From Bryobacterales bacterium (lineage in GTDB: Bacteria; Acidobacteriota; Terriglobia; Bryobacterales; Bryobacteraceae): a DNA stretch of 53,853 nucleotides. The position numbers and the translations under genes were made by a program. The notes below the pieces were generated by a model, which worked only from the letters and a program-made list of their open reading frames with translations, was not told the DNA's origin and did no database searches. Position 1 is the stretch's first letter. Each line of letters starts with the position of its first letter. Where the stretch lies: the NCBI GenBank assembly GCA_003487005.1, contig DNFG01000336.1, positions 892-54,744 on the forward strand. Direction: 5' to 3'. Positions 50,988 through 53,853 of this stretch are shown here, piece by piece.

Positions 50988-52088
50988 CTATGGTAGCGAG
51001 AAGAACTCGCGGAGGGCGGCGCGGCAGCGCTGGGCGGCCTGGCCGTCCCAGAGAGCCGGCACGCGGCCCTGCCGGGGGTTGGTCTGAAGTTCCTTCCAGG
51101 CGCCCAGGATGGACTCCCGCGACGTGCCGGCGAGTATGTTCGAGCCTTCGTCGATGGTGACGGGGCGTTCCGTGTTGTCGCGGAGGGTCAGGCAGGGGAT
51201 GCCGAGGGCGGTGGTCTCTTCCTGAATGCCGCCGGAGTCGGTGAGGACGACGGCAGCGCCGGACATCAGGTTGAGAAAATCGAGATAGCCGAGAGGTTCA
51301 CAGAGGCGGAGGCGGCCGGTGGGGGCGTTTTGCGCTTCGAGCGCCTCGAGTCGCTGGCGGGTTCGCGGATGGACGGGGAAATAGAGGGGGTAGACCTGGG
51401 CGATTTCGTCGAGCGCTTCGAGGATGCCTCGGAGTTGGGCGGGGTCGTCGACGTTGGCGGGGCGATGGAGGGTGACGAGGCCGAAGGGAGCATCGGCGAT
51501 GCCGAGCGTGGCGCGGATGGAAGATCCGGCGCGGGCCCGTTCGAGGTTGGCGAGCAGCGAGTCGATCATCAGGTTGCCGACCATCCGGATGGAGGATTCG
51601 GCGACGCCCTCGCGCAGCAGATTGGCTCGGCCGGAAGCCTCGGTGACGAGGAAGAGGTCGGTGATCGAGTCCGTGACGAGGCGGTTGATCTCTTCGGGCA
51701 TCGAGCGGTCGCCCGAGCGGAGACCGGCCTCGACATGGACGACGGGGACCTGCATCTTCTTGGCGACGATCGAGGCGGCGAGGGTAGAGTTGACATCCCC
51801 CACGACCAGCACGGCACCCGGCTGTTCCTGTTCGACAACCGGTTCGAAACGGCGCATAATCTCGGCGGTTTGTTGGGCGTGGGAGCCCGAACCGGCCTCG
51901 AGGTGGTGGTCCGGCGCGGGAATATTCAGTTCACGAAAGAACGAGCCGGACATCCGGTCGTCGTAGTGCTGCCCGGTATGCACGAGGACGACCCGAAAAT
52001 CGGGGTCCGCTCCGAGCGCCCGGACGAGCGGCGCGAGTTTCATGAAATTGGGGCGGGCGCCGCCGACGCAAATGATGGGGATAGCCAC
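50988..52088 (-). CDS. wecB: UDP-N-acetylglucosamine 2-epimerase (non-hydrolysing)
   Basis: 366 residues from a GTG at 52088 (VAIPIICVGGARPNFMKLAPL). GARPNFMK, GQHYDDRMS, VEAGLRSGDRSMPEEINR and DSGGIQEETTALG are all present. Interconverts UDP-GlcNAc and UDP-ManNAc for surface polysaccharide. A longer in-frame opening to 52469 overlaps the divergent amidotransferase gene and is not credible. Heads the minus-strand wecB-aminotransferase-exosortase-epsI group. Confidence 0.95.
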   Translation of the reverse strand: MAIPIICVGGARPNFMKLAPLVRALGADPDFRVVLVHTGQHYDDRMSGSFFRELNIPAPDHHLEAGSGSHAQQTAEIMRRFEPVVEQEQPGAVLVVGDVNSTLAASIVAKKMQVPVVHVEAGLRSGDRSMPEEINRLVTDSITDLFLVTEASGRANLLREGVAESSIRMVGNLMIDSLLANLERARAGSSIRATLGIADAPFGLVTLHRPANVDDPAQLRGILEALDEIAQVYPLYFPVHPRTRQRLEALEAQNAPTGRLRLCEPLGYLDFLNLMSGAAVVLTDSGGIQEETTALGIPCLTLRDNTERPVTIDEGSNILAGTSRESILGAWKELQTNPRQGRVPALWDGQAAQRCRAALREFFSLP

Positions 52089-52154
52089 AGATTTCCAGTA
52101 TATCGAGGCCGGAAGGCCGGCCAAGTTATGATGGAGGGCGATCGTCTTCATATT

Positions 52155-53853
52155 ATGTGCGGAATAGCGGGATATCTGAACCGCGGAGGCCGTCCGGCGG
52201 AGTTGGCGTGGCTGCGGCGGATGACCGACCGGCTGGAACACCGGGGACCGGACGGGGCCGGGGCTTACCTGGACGGGCCGGTGGCTCTGGGGCACCGGCG
52301 GCTCAGCATCATCGACGTCGCGGGCGGCCATCAGCCATTGGGCAACGAAGACGGGCGGATTCAGGTGGTTTTTAACGGGGAAATCTATAACTACCTCGAT
52401 TTGTGGGCCGATCTGGAGAAACGGGGGCACCGGTTCCGGACGCGTTGCGACACCGAGGTGCTGGTCCATCTCTATGAAGAAGTGGGCGAACGGCTTCCGG
52501 AGTATCTGAACGGAATGTTCGCGTTCGCGATCTGGGACGGCCGCAAACAGGAGTTGTTCGTGGCGCGGGACCGGCTGGGAAAGAAGCCGGTCTACTACAC
52601 GGAGGCGGCGGGGGATTGCGCGTTCGCGTTCGCGAGTGAATTGAAGGCATTGCTCGTGCTGGAGGGGTTGGAGCGGCGGGTCCGGCGGGAGAGCGTGGCG
52701 GAGTTTCTGGCGTTCTCATACGTGCCCGAACCGGAGACCATTCTCGAGGGGGTAAAGAAACTGCCGGCCGGTTCGTCGCTGACGGTGCGAGCGGACGGGA
52801 CGCTGGCGCCCACGCGGCGGTACTGGCAACTGGGGTTCGAGGCGGGCGAGGACCGGCCCCTGGGTCCGGCGATGGAGGAGTTGGACGCGCTCGCGCGCGA
52901 CGCGGTGGAGCGCCGCCTGATGAGCGATGTGCCGCTGGGCGCGTTTTTGAGCGGCGGCGTGGATTCATCGGCGGTGGTGGCATACATGAGCGAGTGCGCC
53001 AGGGGCGAGGTGAAGACGTTTTCGATCGGCTTCGACGTGGCGGCGTTCGACGAGACCGAATATGCGCGGCAGATTGTGGAACGGTATGGGACGGATCACT
53101 ACGAGCGGGTGGTGACGCCGGAGATTGGGGAGATTCTGCCGGCATTCGTGGCGCAGTTTGATGAGCCGTTCGGAGATGCTTCGGCGATTCCGACGCTGTA
53201 TCTGTCTCAAATGACGAGGGAAAGGGTGACGGTGGCGCTGTCGGGGGACGGGGCGGACGAGGTATTCGGGGGGTACCGGCGGTACCGGTTCGGGGTGGCG
53301 GAGGAGCAGGCGCGGGGGTACTTGCCGGGGCGCTGGGGGCGCGCGCTGGCGGGCAAAATGGGCGATTTGTACCCCAAGTTTGACTACCTTCCGCGTGTAT
53401 TTCGGGCCAAAACGACACTGCAGAACCTTGCTTTGGACCTCGGCGGGTCGTACTACACGACGATGACGGTGTTCCGGGACGCGGGATTGCGGGCGGTGCT
53501 GGGTCCGGAGTACCGGGGGCACGACCCGAGGCCGGGCTATGAAGCGCGTTTTGAACGGTTTGCGCATCTACCGCCGCTGAAGCAGTTGCAGGCGGTGGAC
53601 GTGGAAACATACTTGCCGGGGGACATTCTGGTGAAGGCGGACCGGGCGACGATGGCGTTTTCGCTGGAAAGCCGGTCGCCGTGGCTGGATTACCGGGTGG
53701 CGGAGATGGCGGCGAAGATGCCTTCGAGCTGGTTATTGAAGGGTTTACAGGGGAAGTGGGTGTTCAAGAAGATGCTGGAGCCGCGGGTGCCGGCGGAGAT
53801 TCTGTACCGGCCGAAGATGGGCTTTTCGGTGCCTCTGGCGGAGTGGTTCCGGG
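52155..53853 (+). CDS. asnB: Asparagine synthase-like amidotransferase (partial, runs off window end)
   Basis: 566 codons visible from the ATG at 52155; the 3' end is beyond the window. The class II glutaminase domain starts with the nucleophile Cys2 (MCGIAGYLNR), with RLEHRGPDGAG, ALGHRRLSIID, FNGEIYNY and the C-terminal synthase domain with PP-loop LSGGVDSSAVV and SGDGADEVFGGY. Members next to exosortase genes form a distinct amidotransferase group that modifies exopolysaccharide rather than making asparagine (family knowledge). Divergent from wecB with 66 bases between the starts. Confidence 0.9.
   Translation, partial: MCGIAGYLNRGGRPAELAWLRRMTDRLEHRGPDGAGAYLDGPVALGHRRLSIIDVAGGHQPLGNEDGRIQVVFNGEIYNYLDLWADLEKRGHRFRTRCDTEVLVHLYEEVGERLPEYLNGMFAFAIWDGRKQELFVARDRLGKKPVYYTEAAGDCAFAFASELKALLVLEGLERRVRRESVAEFLAFSYVPEPETILEGVKKLPAGSSLTVRADGTLAPTRRYWQLGFEAGEDRPLGPAMEELDALARDAVERRLMSDVPLGAFLSGGVDSSAVVAYMSECARGEVKTFSIGFDVAAFDETEYARQIVERYGTDHYERVVTPEIGEILPAFVAQFDEPFGDASAIPTLYLSQMTRERVTVALSGDGADEVFGGYRRYRFGVAEEQARGYLPGRWGRALAGKMGDLYPKFDYLPRVFRAKTTLQNLALDLGGSYYTTMTVFRDAGLRAVLGPEYRGHDPRPGYEARFERFAHLPPLKQLQAVDVETYLPGDILVKADRATMAFSLESRSPWLDYRVAEMAAKMPSSWLLKGLQGKWVFKKMLEPRVPAEILYRPKMGFSVPLAEWFR

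Noticed and set aside
1..53853. CRISPR arrays, rRNA, tRNA genes, prophage blocks or insertion sequences
   Set aside because: No regularly spaced identical repeats, no cloverleaf with a proper T-loop, and no transposase, integrase or phage structural gene were found on either strand.

Overview
The window is high-GC bacterial DNA in which nearly every base belongs to a gene. It appears to carry two different genomic backgrounds. Bases 1 to about 13,390 look Verrucomicrobiota-like (inference): rimO, then nusA-infB-rbfA, a secreted M14 carboxypeptidase, a secreted sialate O-acetylesterase, and intergenic 21-bp and GGAGTC/CACTCC-type repeats. From about 13,400 to the end the content looks Acidobacteriota-like, of the Solibacter/Bryobacter kind (inference): nadA-moaA, rapZ-hpf-rpoN, tig-clpX-lon-engB-rho, PadR and ArsR fusion regulators, flagellar genes with csrA-fliW, and an exosortase/exopolysaccharide cluster. 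The two parts meet inside one open reading frame (12470-14491). Its N-terminal half reads as a GT39-type membrane glycosyltransferase and its C-terminal half as a spermidine-synthase-like protein. The switch falls on a GCCAGC low-complexity run, so an assembly chimera is the most economical reading and a real fusion gene is the alternative.

Layout. 1-633: edge of a dipeptide-type ABC permease. 0.8-3.4 kb: M14 peptidase. 3.7-9.8 kb: a small hypothetical gene, rimO, and the transcription/translation set nusA, infB and rbfA. A terminator-like hairpin lies just before nusA and rimP is not there. 9.9-12.2 kb: methyltransferase and sialate esterase, then a 21-bp periodic repeat. 12.5-16.4 kb (minus): composite ORF, moaA, nadA. 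16.4-21.6 kb: a sigma-54-type promoter with a small ORF or structured RNA, then rapZ, hpf, rpoN, a LysM amidase and a lineage-type hypothetical gene (all minus). 22.2-25.0 kb: a redox/sulfur operon (NifX-like protein, Cys-rich PadR, CoA-disulfide reductase-rhodanese, hotdog thioesterase). 25.0-27.5 kb: ahcY and a divergent ArsR-methyltransferase fusion regulator. 27.5-35.1 kb: tig, clpX, lon, engB, rho, without clpP. 35.2-38.9 kb: a signalling island with two outward-facing arms (double receiver plus membrane protein; a kinase fragment with only the dimerisation/His domain, a sigma-54 activator, a lone receiver). 39-43.3 kb: a lipase-like hydrolase, a GT87-type membrane protein and a sensor with no output domain. 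43.4-47.9 kb: fliD, a FliT-like gene, a TPR gene, flagellin, csrA, fliW. 48.2-53.9 kb: epsI, exosortase, DegT aminotransferase, wecB (minus), and a divergent asparagine-synthase-like amidotransferase cut by the window end.

How the parts fit. rpoN, a sigma-54 activator and a sigma-54 promoter occur in the same 22 kb. The flagellin leader carries a sigma-28-type promoter, a GGA-loop hairpin and a GGA-containing ribosome-binding site. With csrA and fliW directly upstream, this points to the Bacillus-type homeostatic control of flagellin translation. The exosortase genes follow immediately, so motility and surface-polymer functions sit side by side.
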